39,290 nt of DNA from Actinoplanes sp. TFC3 (GCF_001553785.1 NZ_LOJP01000001.1:3479280-3518569), one strand, 5' to 3'; counted from the stretch's first letter, positions 1 through 7,856 are shown. Notes: generated from the sequence alone by a model not told the origin. Translations and numbers: made by a program.

Positions 1-323
1 TCACCGCCCTGCTCGACCAGGTCCTGCCCAAGCCGGGCACCGGCCCCTCCGAGCAGACCCGCCGCGACGGCCACTTCACCACTGACGCCTTCACGACCAC
101 GACCACTGGCGCGCACTTCGCCGCCCGCTTCAAGGCCAAGGGAGATCCCGGCTACGCCGCCACCGCGGTCATGCTCGGGCAATCCGGCCTCGCGCTGGCC
201 CTCGACCGCGACGCCCTGCCCGACTCCCCCGGCGGTGTCCTCACCCCGGCCACCGGCATCGGCGACGCGCTCGTCGCCCGGCTACGCGCCGCCGGCGTCG
301 AGATCTCCGCCGGTCCGTGCTGA
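1..323 (+). CDS. Saccharopine dehydrogenase / trans-acting enoyl reductase family protein, C-terminal part
   Basis: The open frame runs in from the left edge (first full codon at base 3) and stops with TGA at 321-323, leaving about 106 residues. The tail GGVLTPATGIGDALVARLRAAGVEI resembles the C-terminus of actinobacterial saccharopine-dehydrogenase-like proteins, also called trans-acting enoyl reductase family, where a GV-x-TPA-x-xxGDAL motif precedes the end. These are NAD(P)-binding oxidoreductases of mostly unknown substrate. The Rossmann N-terminus lies outside the window, so the cofactor motif cannot be checked. The gene converges on the TetR gene that ends at 355, with about 31 bases between them and no clear hairpin. 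Confidence 0.72.
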   Translation, partial: TALLDQVLPKPGTGPSEQTRRDGHFTTDAFTTTTTGAHFAARFKAKGDPGYAATAVMLGQSGLALALDRDALPDSPGGVLTPATGIGDALVARLRAAGVEISAGPC

Positions 324-354
324 CCCGGCCGGGCGGGACGGTCGGCGAACGGGG

Positions 355-978
355 TCAGGCGGCGGCACCGCGCAGAACCGCGTCCACCAGCGCCTCCGGG
401 AAGCCTTCGAAGGGCACCGCCGGGTTGTAGGTGAACACGTTCTGCGCGAGGCTGGGCGCGGTCAGCAGCAGCAGGGTCAGCTCGATGTCGAGGTCCGCGC
501 GCAGCTCCCCGGTCTCGATGCCGCGGCGCAGCACCTCGCGCAGCAGGTTGCGCCGTGGTTCTTGGATCTTCTGGAACACCGCGTGCAGGTCGGGGCGCTT
601 CACCATCTCCGGCATCAGGCAGGCGGTGGCCCGGCTGTAGGTCTCGCTGCGCTTGGTGCGGCCGTACGAGACGAGCATGATGATGTCGTCTCGCACGGAC
701 TCGCCGGCCGGGACCGGCAGGGGGCCCTTCATGCGGCCCACCGCGTCGATGAGCAGCGCCTCCTTGTTGGGCCAGCGCCGGTAGATCGTCGCCTTGCCCA
801 CGCCCGCCTTGGCTGCCACCGACTCGATGGAGACCGCGTCCGCGCTGTGGCCCGAGCTGAGCAGCGCGATCACCGCCTCGAGGATCGCGTCGTCGGCGCG
901 GGCGTCGCGGGGCCGGCCGGGTGTCTTGCGGCCCTGGCCGGTTCCCGCGTCCGCGCTGACAGTCGTCATGTGCTCCAT
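355..978 (-). CDS. TetR/AcrR family transcriptional regulator
   Basis: This 207-residue protein has an N-terminal helix-turn-helix (AVSIESVAAKAGVGKATIYRRWPNKEALL, about residues 47-75) typical of TetR repressors, followed by a ligand-binding and dimerisation domain. The start is ATG at 978. A second in-frame ATG at 969 is possible, with a GGAG only three bases away; neither start has an ideal ribosome site. It lies downstream of the MFS exporter gene on the same strand, 93 bases after its stop, so the two probably form an operon. The perfect operator upstream of the exporter is the obvious target, which would make this an autoregulated efflux repressor. The inducing compound cannot be read from sequence. 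Confidence 0.9.
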   Translation of the reverse strand: MEHMTTVSADAGTGQGRKTPGRPRDARADDAILEAVIALLSSGHSADAVSIESVAAKAGVGKATIYRRWPNKEALLIDAVGRMKGPLPVPAGESVRDDIIMLVSYGRTKRSETYSRATACLMPEMVKRPDLHAVFQKIQEPRRNLLREVLRRGIETGELRADLDIELTLLLLTAPSLAQNVFTYNPAVPFEGFPEALVDAVLRGAAA

Positions 979-1071
979 TGTTACCGAGCTTTCACTCTTC
1001 GACCATCAGGGGTGGGCGCACCTCGAGCGAACCTCCGCCCGCAACCATGGCGCGCCTTGAGCGAATCTCCG

Positions 1072-2652
1072 TCAGGCCTCGACCAGCTCGACGCCCTGCT
1101 CCTCGGCCAGCCCTTCGGCAGAGGTGGGAGCCGGTGCCTGCGCGGGCCGCTTGCCGGGCAGCCAGAGCAGCGCGACAAGCGCACCGAGCAGCGCAAAGCC
1201 GGTCGCTCCGACGGACGCCCAGTGCAGCGCGGTCATGAACGCGTCGTTGGCTCCGGCGATCAGCGTCTGCCCCGCGGGCCCGGCCTGTGCCGCCGCGGTG
1301 TAGGCCCCCGAGATGGATTCCTCGGCGACCTCACGCGCGGCACCCGGCAGGTTCTGGGTGACCGAGGTGACGTCGTCGCGGTAGACCGAGGAGAGGATCG
1401 CGCCCAGCACGGCCACGCCGAGGGCTCCGCCGACCTGCCGCACGGTGTTGCTGACGGCCGATCCGACGCCGGCCTTCTCGCGGGGCAGCGCGGCCATGAT
1501 CGACTCCGTGGCCGGGGGCATGACGTTGGCCATGCCCACGCCCATGACGAAGAACAGCGCGCCCACGACTGCGATCGGGGTGGTCTCGGTGATGAACACC
1601 CAGCCGAACAGACCCGCCGCGACCAGCAGCAGTCCCACCACGCTGACCGCCTTGGGGCCGAACCGCTTGACCATGGCAGCACTGCGCGGGGCGAAGACAA
1701 TCTGACCCACGGCGAAGGGTACGAACAAAGCGCCCGAGGCCAGCGGACCGTACCCGCGCACCAGCTGCAGGTAGAACGCGCTGAAGAACATGGCCCCCAT
1801 GGCTGCGAAGAACACCAGCCCGACCATGCCCGTGGAGGCGGAGAACTGCCGGTTGCTGAACAGTCGCACGTCCAGTGAGGGGAACGCGATGCGGCGCTCG
1901 TACACGATGAACGCGGTCAGCACGACGACCGCGCCGGCCAGGCTTGCCCAGGCACGCACGTCACCGAAGCCGTCCTCGCCGCCGGTGATCACACCGTAGG
2001 TGAGCAGGCTCAGCCCGAGCACCGACAGCAGCACGCCGGCGATGTCGATGCGCCCGGGCTTGGGGTCGCGCGATTCGGGCACGAGCACCACCAGCAGCAC
2101 GATGCCGATGACCACGATGGGCACGTTGATCAGGAAGACCGAACCCCACCAGAAGTTCTCCAGCAGCAGCCCGCCCACGATCGGGCCGGCCGCCGCGGCG
2201 ATGCCGACCGCGCCGGCCCAGACGCCGATCGCACGGCCGCGCTCGTGCGGCTCGAAAACGTTGGCGATGATGGAGAGCGTGGCGGGCATGACCGCCGCGG
2301 CGCCGAGGCCCATCAGGGCACGTGCTCCGATGAGCTGGCCGGGCGTCTGGGCGTACGCGGAGAGCAGCGACGCCACGCCGAAGACCACGAGCCCCGCGAT
2401 GAGGCTGAGGCGCCGGCCGAAGCGGTCGGCCAGGATGCCGGCGGTGAACAGCAGGCCGGCGAAGACCAGGGTGTACGAGTTGATGGCCCATTCAAGCTGA
2501 CCCTGATCGGCGCCCAGGCCGTGCTGCGGGTCGGCGATGGTGCGCATCGCGACGTTGAGGACGGTGTTGTCCAGAACGACGACAAGCAAGCTGATGACCA
2601 GAACACCGAGAATCGCCCACCGCCGTGGGTGCCCCGTCTGCGGTTGTTCCAT
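1072..2652 (-). CDS. MFS drug exporter, DHA2 (EmrB/QacA) family, 14-TM type
   Basis: This proton-driven multidrug exporter of the inner membrane has 526 residues and many hydrophobic helices, as in the 14-helix DHA2 group. The first helix begins at WAILGVLVISLLVVVLDNTVLNVA, carrying the D-x-T-x-x-NVA signature. Motif A appears as LADRFGRRLSL in loop 2-3, and the C-terminal half carries AGVGSAVSNTVRQVGGALGVA, typical of this group. I place the start at ATG 2652 because AGGAG precedes it by about eight bases; an upstream in-frame ATG at 2679 would begin MVELGRSI and lacks such a site. It heads a two-gene operon with the TetR gene. Two TetR-type operators lie 32-102 bases upstream. Confidence 0.93.
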   Translation of the reverse strand: MEQPQTGHPRRWAILGVLVISLLVVVLDNTVLNVAMRTIADPQHGLGADQGQLEWAINSYTLVFAGLLFTAGILADRFGRRLSLIAGLVVFGVASLLSAYAQTPGQLIGARALMGLGAAAVMPATLSIIANVFEPHERGRAIGVWAGAVGIAAAAGPIVGGLLLENFWWGSVFLINVPIVVIGIVLLVVLVPESRDPKPGRIDIAGVLLSVLGLSLLTYGVITGGEDGFGDVRAWASLAGAVVVLTAFIVYERRIAFPSLDVRLFSNRQFSASTGMVGLVFFAAMGAMFFSAFYLQLVRGYGPLASGALFVPFAVGQIVFAPRSAAMVKRFGPKAVSVVGLLLVAAGLFGWVFITETTPIAVVGALFFVMGVGMANVMPPATESIMAALPREKAGVGSAVSNTVRQVGGALGVAVLGAILSSVYRDDVTSVTQNLPGAAREVAEESISGAYTAAAQAGPAGQTLIAGANDAFMTALHWASVGATGFALLGALVALLWLPGKRPAQAPAPTSAEGLAEEQGVELVEA

Positions 2653-2684
2653 GAGAATGCTCCTACCGAGCTCGACCACGATAC

Positions 2685-2705
2685 GATACGGAACAGTTCC
2701 GTATC
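2685..2705. promoter_or_regulatory. Perfect 21-bp palindrome, proximal TetR operator of the exporter operon
   Basis: The site has two 10-base arms (GATACGGAAC and GTTCCGTATC) around a single central base at 2695. It lies 33 bases upstream of the exporter start and has the size and symmetry of a TetR-family operator. The half-site ATACGGAAC recurs in the second site at 2735-2753. Confidence 0.8.
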
Positions 2706-2734
2706 TTGGACGAACCCTACCGAGCTCTCATGCG

Positions 2735-2753
2735 ATACGGAACCGTCTCGTAT
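2735..2753. promoter_or_regulatory. Second, imperfect TetR-type operator
   Basis: The left half ATACGGAAC is identical to the proximal operator and the right half GTCTCGTAT differs at two positions from GTTCCGTAT. The centres of the two sites are 49 bp apart. The site probably gives a second, weaker repressor position, or serves a promoter further upstream. Confidence 0.62.
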
Positions 2754-2780
2754 TTAAAGTGAGCCGCGTCACGGCATTGA

Positions 2781-2955
2781 TCAGGGCAGGAGCACAATTT
2801 TTGCGGCCACGCTCACCCCGGGCACGCCCTCGCCAACCTCATCCACCACGCCGGCCGCATCGACGCCGGGCACGTGCGGGAATGCCGGCTCCCTCATCGC
2901 GCGCAGCCGCCCCGACCGCAGATACCAGCCGGCCGGCGTCACACCGGGCTCCTCA
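2781..2955 (-). pseudogene. Remnant of a zinc-type alcohol dehydrogenase / quinone oxidoreductase
   Basis: On the minus strand, about 50 residues read as the GroES-like N-terminal part of a medium-chain dehydrogenase/quinone oxidoreductase: TPAGWYLRSGRLRAM, then FPHVPGVDAAGVVDEVGEGVPG. In intact relatives this matches the V(N)P-x-DW-x-x-RSG and P-x-x-x-GxDxAGxV-x-x-VGxxV segments. Here the frame stops shortly afterwards at 2781. There is no NADPH-binding domain, and upstream the frame runs into the XRE gene without a start of its own. It is therefore a fragment left by deletion or rearrangement. Confidence 0.65.
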
Positions 2956-3222
2956 GCCCGTCTTCTGCAGCGCCAGCCCAGGCTGGTTGATCTCAGCCCA
3001 CACCTCATCCAGGGAAAGCCCCAGCACATCCGCGATCGCCGCAATGGTCGAGAAAGCGGGAGTCGCCACCCGACCGGACTCGATCTTGCGCAGGGTTTCC
3101 GGGGATACCCGGGCGTGCAGGGCGATCTCCAGCATCGGGCGGTTTGCCCGCGCGCGGCGTAGCAGGGCGCCGAGGCGCTGCCCGCGCTCGACCTCAGCGG
3201 GGGTGAGCGGCAACCTGACCAT
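2953..3222 (-). CDS. XRE-family helix-turn-helix regulator
   Basis: This small DNA-binding protein (89 residues from ATG 3222) is almost entirely one Cro/C1-type HTH domain: RLGALLRRARANRPMLEIALHARVSPETLRKIESGRVATPAFSTIAAIADVLGLSLDEVW in outline, about residues 14-75. The frame stays open upstream to 3486, but the region before MVRLPLTPAEVERGQ has no family similarity and overlaps the divergent aminopeptidase, so I use the shorter start. It is transcribed away from the methionine aminopeptidase gene across a 124-bp spacer and may regulate it. The target is inferred from position only. Confidence 0.8.
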   Translation of the reverse strand: MVRLPLTPAEVERGQRLGALLRRARANRPMLEIALHARVSPETLRKIESGRVATPAFSTIAAIADVLGLSLDEVWAEINQPGLALQKTG

Positions 3223-3346
3223 GGCAGCGATTCTAGACCGGGCTACCATGACCGGGATAGTTATTGGTTCCCCCCGGACCGGTGCGGGTGCGGAATCGAG
3301 GCACGACTGAGCAAGCGTGGACCATCGAGCATGAAGAGGGCGATCC

Positions 3347-4123
3347 ATGATCGACATTTTTGATCCCAGCGACCTGCCCCGGGCCCGGGTCACCGGTGCA
3401 CTGGTTGCCGACATCCTGCAGACCTTGAAGGCGCGCAGCGTGGTTGGCACCAACCTGCTCGACATCGACCGGTGGGCGAAGGCCATGATCCTCGAGGCCG
3501 GGGCGCTGTCCTGCTACGTCGACTATGCCCCGTCGTTCGGGCGCGGGCCGTTCGGGCACTACATCTGTACGTCGGTGAACGATGCCGTGCTGCACGGGCT
3601 GCCGCACGACTACACCCTGGTCGACGGCGACCTGCTGTCGCTTGACCTGGCGGTTTCCACCGGGGGCATCGTGGCCGATTCGGCCATCAGCTTCGTGGTG
3701 GGCCAGACGCCGCGGCCCGGGGACCTTGCGCTGATCACGGCCACCGAGCAGGCCCTGAAGGCCGCCATTGCCACCGCGGCTCCTGGCGTACGCACCGGCG
3801 ACCTCTCCCACACCATCGGCTCGGTGCTGACCGGGGCGGGCTACACGGTGAACACCGAGTTCGGCGGGCACGGCGTCGGGTCGACGATGCACCAGGATCC
3901 GCACGTGTCGAACAACGGCAAGCCCGGCCGCGGCTTCACGTTGCGCCCCGGACTGCTGCTCGCCTTGGAACCGTGGGTGATGGCGGACACCGACAAGCTG
4001 GTCACCGACGCGGACGGCTGGACGTTGAAGAGCGCGACCGGCTGCCGCACCGCTCACAGCGAGCACACCATCGCCATCACCGAGGACGGCGCCGAGATCC
4101 TCACCCTGCCGTCCCGCGCCTGA
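3347..4123 (+). CDS. map: Type I methionine aminopeptidase (M24 family)
   Basis: This metalloenzyme removes the initiator methionine from nascent cytosolic proteins. The 258-residue protein is a minimal type I enzyme, without an N-terminal zinc-finger extension. All five metal ligands are visible at the expected spacing: D100, D111, H175, E208 and E239. The substrate-side histidines at H83 and H182 are also there. A GAAGAGGG ribosome site precedes ATG 3347. Actinobacteria usually carry several map copies; this one sits beside an XRE regulator and not in the ribosomal-protein cluster, so it is probably an accessory, conditionally used copy. Its last 23 bases overlap the end of the convergent aldolase gene. 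Confidence 0.92.
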   Translation: MIDIFDPSDLPRARVTGALVADILQTLKARSVVGTNLLDIDRWAKAMILEAGALSCYVDYAPSFGRGPFGHYICTSVNDAVLHGLPHDYTLVDGDLLSLDLAVSTGGIVADSAISFVVGQTPRPGDLALITATEQALKAAIATAAPGVRTGDLSHTIGSVLTGAGYTVNTEFGGHGVGSTMHQDPHVSNNGKPGRGFTLRPGLLLALEPWVMADTDKLVTDADGWTLKSATGCRTAHSEHTIAITEDGAEILTLPSRA

Positions 4124-4979
4124 AAGAGTCCAGCCCGCAAGAATTCAACTCGGCCAGCAGCCGCAGCGACACCCGAACCGTCTCAGCCATGGCCTCCCGA
4201 GCGGGCGCAAGATAGCGGCGTGGATCGGTGACTCCGGCGTGGGCGCCGAGCGTTTCGCGTACCGCCGCGGTGAAGGCTTTGTTCAGGGCCGTGCCGATGT
4301 TGACCTTGACCATTCCGGCGTGCACGGCGGCGACCAGTTCGTCGTCCGGCACCCCCGAGGAGCCGTGCAGCACCAGTGGCACGGGCACGGCGTCACGCAG
4401 CCGGGCGATCAGGTCATGGTCGAGTTTCGCGGTGCGCGTGGCCATGGCGTGCGACGAGCCGACCGCCACCGCGAGCGCATCCACACCGGTCGCCGCAACG
4501 TAGCGAGCAGCTTCGACGGGGTCGGTCCGCACCCCGGGCGCATGGGCGCCGTCCTTCCCGCCGACCTCCCCGAGCTCACTTTCCACCCAAAGCCCCGCGC
4601 GGTGCCCGCGAGTCACCGCGGCTGCGGTCAAGGCGACATTTTCCGGGTACGTCCGCAGCGCCGCGTCATACATGACCGACCCGAAACCGCAGCCGGCTGC
4701 CTGGTCGAACAGTTCGTCGCTGACAACATGGTCCAGGTGCAGCCCGACGGGCACCCCGGCCAGCGCCGCGATGCTCCGCGCGGCGGCGGCGATCGGAGCC
4801 AGCCGGCCATGGTGGAAACGCACCGCGTTCTCGCTGATCTGCAGGATCACCGGCAGCCCAGCCGCCTCGGCCCGGGTGACCACCGCCTCGGCATGCTCGA
4901 CAGTGATCACGTTGAACGCACCTGTGGCAGTACCCGCAGCCCTGGCCGCGGCGACGATCTCGCCGGTCGGAGTGAACAA
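4101..4979 (-). CDS. Class II ketose-bisphosphate aldolase (fructose/tagatose-1,6-bisphosphate, GatY/KbaY type)
   Basis: This cytosolic zinc aldolase would split tagatose- or fructose-1,6-bisphosphate into glycerone phosphate and glyceraldehyde 3-phosphate. The 292-residue protein keeps the class II residues: catalytic D83 and zinc ligand H84 in HLDH, H177 in GSSHA, H205 in LHGSSG, and ESELG around E135. The start is TTG 4979, six bases after GAGGA; the next ATG is far too internal. Only 11 bases separate it from the preceding kinase gene, so the two are co-transcribed and probably co-translated. With the nearby SIS isomerase, tagatose bisphosphate is the more likely substrate, but sequence alone does not exclude fructose bisphosphate. 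Confidence 0.87.
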   Translation of the reverse strand: MFTPTGEIVAAARAAGTATGAFNVITVEHAEAVVTRAEAAGLPVILQISENAVRFHHGRLAPIAAAARSIAALAGVPVGLHLDHVVSDELFDQAAGCGFGSVMYDAALRTYPENVALTAAAVTRGHRAGLWVESELGEVGGKDGAHAPGVRTDPVEAARYVAATGVDALAVAVGSSHAMATRTAKLDHDLIARLRDAVPVPLVLHGSSGVPDDELVAAVHAGMVKVNIGTALNKAFTAAVRETLGAHAGVTDPRRYLAPAREAMAETVRVSLRLLAELNSCGLDSFRRGTAG

Positions 4980-4990
4980 AACTGGTCCTC

Positions 4991-5881
4991 TCAGCGCGCA
5001 ACGTTGCCAACGACATGGGCGGGCAGCAGACGACGGTAGGTGGGCAAGTCGATGACGCCCGCGGCCGGGGCGGCGACGGCGGCAGCCGACAGAGCCACCA
5101 CGTCGGTGAGCAAAGCGGGCCACGGCGTGCCGTCCCGCAGGCCCCGGGCGAGGGCAGCCACGCAGGCGTCCCCAGCTCCGGTCGGGTTGCCGGTGAGCTG
5201 CTCGGGCGGCTCGGCTCGCCAGGTGCCGGACGCAGTACAGGCCACCAGCCCGGCCGGACCGTGCGAGACGACGACTGCTCCGGGGCCGGGGGCAGGCACG
5301 CCGTCGGGAAACACCTCGGCGAGCTCGGCGGCGTTGGGCTTGGCCAGGTCCGGGCCGGCCGCCCAGCCGTACCGTAGAGCCTCGCCGCTGGTGTCGAGCA
5401 CGGTTCGCGCGCCGGCCGAAGCAGCCAGGCGAACCAGCTCGGCGTACCCCTCGATCGGCACTCCGGGCGGCAGGGAACCGCTGAGGGCGACCACATCGCC
5501 CTCGCCCACCAGGCGGCCGAACCGGTCCAGGAAGGCCGCCCACTCCGCCGCGCTGATCTCCGGGCCCGGCTCCCAGAAACCGGTGGCGTCCTCGCCGTCG
5601 GCGACCGCCACGGTGCGCCGGGTCTCCCCCGCAATCGGCACGAACGCCGCCGGGATGCCCTCGGTCGTCAGCAGCGCCTCGACGCGGCTGCCGGTGTTGC
5701 CGCCCAGCAGGCCGGTGGTCAGGACGGGTTCCCCGAGCGCGTGCAGCACGCCGGCCACATTGATGCCCTTACCGCCCGGACGTTCGTGCACCGCTGTCAC
5801 CCGATGCGTGCCGTGCGGGATCAGGGCGGCGACCGTGTACGTGAGGTCCAGCGCCGGGTTGAGGGTGACGGTGATGATCAT
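4991..5881 (-). CDS. PfkB-family hexose-phosphate kinase (1-phosphofructokinase / tagatose-6-phosphate kinase type)
   Basis: This 296-residue kinase belongs to the LacC/FruK branch of the ribokinase superfamily. It starts MIITVTLNPALDLTY, the signature start of this branch, has the GGKGINVA sugar-phosphate loop near residue 38, and ends with PTGAGDA carrying the anion hole and catalytic base (GAGD 235-238). Members phosphorylate tagatose 6-phosphate or fructose 1-phosphate at the free end to give the bisphosphate used by the aldolase encoded 11 bases downstream. ATG 5879-5881 overlaps the stop of an eight-codon leader ORF (ATGA) and has no ribosome site of its own, so translation is probably coupled to the leader. 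Confidence 0.88.
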   Translation of the reverse strand: MIITVTLNPALDLTYTVAALIPHGTHRVTAVHERPGGKGINVAGVLHALGEPVLTTGLLGGNTGSRVEALLTTEGIPAAFVPIAGETRRTVAVADGEDATGFWEPGPEISAAEWAAFLDRFGRLVGEGDVVALSGSLPPGVPIEGYAELVRLAASAGARTVLDTSGEALRYGWAAGPDLAKPNAAELAEVFPDGVPAPGPGAVVVSHGPAGLVACTASGTWRAEPPEQLTGNPTGAGDACVAALARGLRDGTPWPALLTDVVALSAAAVAAPAAGVIDLPTYRRLLPAHVVGNVAR

Positions 5882-5904
5882 GCGGTGAGGGCGGCGGTCG
5901 GCAT
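5878..5904 (-). CDS. Possible eight-codon leader ORF upstream of the PfkB kinase
   Basis: The minus strand carries a good ribosome site (AGGAG, seven bases before ATG 5904) that belongs not to the kinase but to a mini-ORF encoding MPTAALTA. Its TGA stop overlaps the kinase ATG in an ATGA junction. The kinase start itself has no upstream purine-rich site. This layout suggests translational coupling. The peptide may have no function beyond bringing ribosomes to the kinase start. Confidence 0.45.
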   Translation of the reverse strand: MPTAALTA

Positions 5905-6017
5905 GGAGGGCTCCTGCGAGCGCTGATCTGCCCCGCCTCGGGTGACGCTCGAAACGCTCGCGGCCCTGGCGATCGGGTGCCGGGCTGGGTACCGGCTGGG
6001 CTCGATCTCTGCCGCCG

Positions 6018-6046
6018 ATTCAACTGATCGAATGAACAGGTGTCAA
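6018..6046 (-). promoter_or_regulatory. Promoter of the kinase-aldolase operon with DeoR-type half-site in the spacer
   Basis: Read on the minus strand, a perfect -35 TTGACA (6041-6046) is followed after 17 bases by TTGAAT (6018-6023) as the -10. The spacer contains CATTCGATCA (6025-6034), close to the CAAACGAKCA motif found in the SIS and GH4/deoR promoters. Start of transcription would be near 6011, giving a leader of about 107 bases before the mini-ORF. Confidence 0.5.
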
Positions 6047-6105
6047 TAGCGGTTTGCGCGCGTATGGTGCTCGCGAGCGGTTGATTGGCACGGAAATCGG
6101 CAAGT

Positions 6106-6123
6106 GAGCATTCTGGAATGTTC
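6106..6123. promoter_or_regulatory. Imperfect palindrome upstream of the divergent kinase
   Basis: GAGCATTC and GAATGTTC are arranged as inverted arms around TG, with one mismatch. The site ends 19 bases before the GTG start at 6143, a position where a bound regulator or an RNA hairpin could affect expression. No assigned protein. Confidence 0.3.
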
Positions 6124-6142
6124 ATATGGACAGGAGATGGTT

Positions 6143-7042
6143 GTGGACGTGCTGGTGGTCGGCGACGCCAATCCGGACCTGGTGCTGCACGGCGATGCCC
6201 GGCCGCGGTTCGGGCAGGCCGAGCAGTTGCTGACCGGCGCGGATCTGGTGCTGGGGGGCTCCGCGGCGATCACGGCGGCGGGCTGCGCGCGGCTGGGATT
6301 GGACACAACGCTGCTGACGGCGCTGGGCGAGGACGTGTTCGGGGCGATCACCCGGCAGCACCTGCGGGATCGCGGGGTCACTGTGGAGCTGGCGAGGACT
6401 GAGAACGTACCCACCGGTTTGAGCGTGATTCTGAACCCGGACGACAAGGACCGGGCCATTCTGACGTTGCCCGGCACCATTCCGGCGCTGCGGCCGCAAG
6501 ACGTCACCGACGAACTGCTGAGCACCACCCGGCATCTGCATGTGGCCGCGCTCTATCTGCAACCGGAATTGGCGCAGGGACTGGCGGACGTGTTCGCGCG
6601 CGCACGGCAAGCGGGCGTGACCACCTCACTCGACACCAACTGGGATCCGGCCGAGCACTGGGCGTCGATCACCGCCATTCTGGCGTACACCGATGTTTTT
6701 CTGCCCAATGCCACCGAACTGCGCGCGGTGACCCGGGAGGACGACGTTGAGGTAGCCGCGGCAAAACTGGTGGCTGCGGGCACCACAGTGGTGATGAAGA
6801 ACGGGGCTGCTGGGGCGAAGGCGTGGAATTCCGACGGGGAATGGGCCGCTGCTGGACGTACCGTCGATGTGGTGGACACGACGGGGGCCGGGGACAGTTT
6901 CAACGCCGGGTTCCTGGCCGCAATGCTCACGGGGTTGCCGGTTTCCGAGGCAATCGGGTGGGCGGCGGTGGCGGGTTCGCTGAGCACCCGGGCGGCAGGC
7001 GGAACTGCCGCCCAGGCGACGACAGCGGACCTCAGCCTTTGA
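6143..7042 (+). CDS. PfkB-family carbohydrate kinase (ribokinase type)
   Basis: This 299-residue sugar kinase has the N-terminal VVGDANPDLVL strand-loop, a GGSAA substrate loop near residue 35 and the C-terminal DTTGAGDSF motif (GAGD 248-251), with the Asp as catalytic base and the GAG anion hole. It would phosphorylate a free sugar or amino sugar after import and hydrolysis. I prefer GTG 6143 because CAGGAG lies six bases upstream; ATG 6137 is in frame but touches that site. It is divergent from the other kinase-aldolase operon and its end overlaps the convergent permease gene by 11 bases. The substrate is not determined; galactosamine or N-acetylgalactosamine is a guess from the neighbours. 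Confidence 0.87.
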   Translation: MDVLVVGDANPDLVLHGDARPRFGQAEQLLTGADLVLGGSAAITAAGCARLGLDTTLLTALGEDVFGAITRQHLRDRGVTVELARTENVPTGLSVILNPDDKDRAILTLPGTIPALRPQDVTDELLSTTRHLHVAALYLQPELAQGLADVFARARQAGVTTSLDTNWDPAEHWASITAILAYTDVFLPNATELRAVTREDDVEVAAAKLVAAGTTVVMKNGAAGAKAWNSDGEWAAAGRTVDVVDTTGAGDSFNAGFLAAMLTGLPVSEAIGWAAVAGSLSTRAAGGTAAQATTADLSL

Positions 7043-7856
7043 GCCCGGTGAAGGTCATGGTCGCGATGAACCGGCGCTGAGCCACCAGGAAAGCGACGAT
7101 CAGCGGCAGGGTGGCAATGACATTGCCCGCCATCAACTGCGCCCATTCGGTACGGCGGGTGCCCTGGAAACTCGCCAGCCCCACTTGCAGCGTGAACTTC
7201 GTGTCGTCGGAGATCGCCACCAGCGGCCACAGCAGGTCGTTCCAGCTGGACAGCAGCGTGAACACCGCCAGGGTGGCCAGCGCCGGGCGGGCTAGCGGCA
7301 GCACCACGCTCACAAAGGTGCGCAACGTGCTGCAACCATCCAGGGTGGCCGCTTCCTCCAATTCCACCGGCAGGCCCAGAAAGAACTGGCGCATCAGGAA
7401 GATGCCGAACGCCGACGCCAGCCACGGCACGAAGGCAGCCGCGAGCGTGTCCACGAGACCGGCCTGCGCGAACATCAGGTACGTGGGGATCATCAGTAGT
7501 TGAATGGGAACCATGACCGTGGCAACGATGGCCAGGAAAGCCAATCCGCGGCCGGCGAACTTGAGCCGGGCGAAACCGTAGCCGGCCAGCGAGCACAGCA
7601 CCAGGTGCGACACCACGGCGATCGCCGAGACCAGCACGGTGTTGGCGAACCAGCGCAGGATGTGCGATTCCCTGAGCAGTTGCGTGTAGCCGGTCAGGTG
7701 CAGGCCGGCCGGGATGACCTTCGGCGGGAACTGGTTGATCTCCGCGGTGGTCATGAACGAGGTGAGGACCATTTGCACCAGCGGCAGCACGAAGATCAGG
7801 GCGAGCGGCATCAGCAGCAGATGCCAGGGGCTGAACGGCAGCCGGCTTCTTTTCAC
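7032..7856 (-). CDS. Sugar ABC transporter permease, MalG type
   Basis: This integral membrane permease (274 residues, about six helices) belongs to the CUT1 carbohydrate ABC family. The cytoplasmic EAA loop that docks the ATPase is clear: EEAATLDGCSTLRTFVSVVLP. The protein ends in the family-typical FTGLKG. It starts at GTG 7856, with GGAGG just upstream, and overlaps the preceding permease stop by four bases (GTGA), so the two are translationally coupled. No ATPase gene is in the window; actinobacterial CUT1 systems commonly share one MsiK-type ATPase encoded elsewhere. Confidence 0.92.
   Translation of the reverse strand: MKRSRLPFSPWHLLLMPLALIFVLPLVQMVLTSFMTTAEINQFPPKVIPAGLHLTGYTQLLRESHILRWFANTVLVSAIAVVSHLVLCSLAGYGFARLKFAGRGLAFLAIVATVMVPIQLLMIPTYLMFAQAGLVDTLAAAFVPWLASAFGIFLMRQFFLGLPVELEEAATLDGCSTLRTFVSVVLPLARPALATLAVFTLLSSWNDLLWPLVAISDDTKFTLQVGLASFQGTRRTEWAQLMAGNVIATLPLIVAFLVAQRRFIATMTFTGLKG

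Noticed and set aside
235..1878. Long plus-strand frame (547 codons)
   Set aside because: It lies antisense to the TetR and MFS genes, which have clear domains and operators. The frame shows low-complexity Arg/Gly/His-rich composition typical of the antisense phase of GC-rich genes.
4666..5634. Minus-strand frame covering the kinase in another phase
   Set aside because: Arg/Pro/Ser-rich shadow of the PfkB kinase and aldolase, without conserved motifs.
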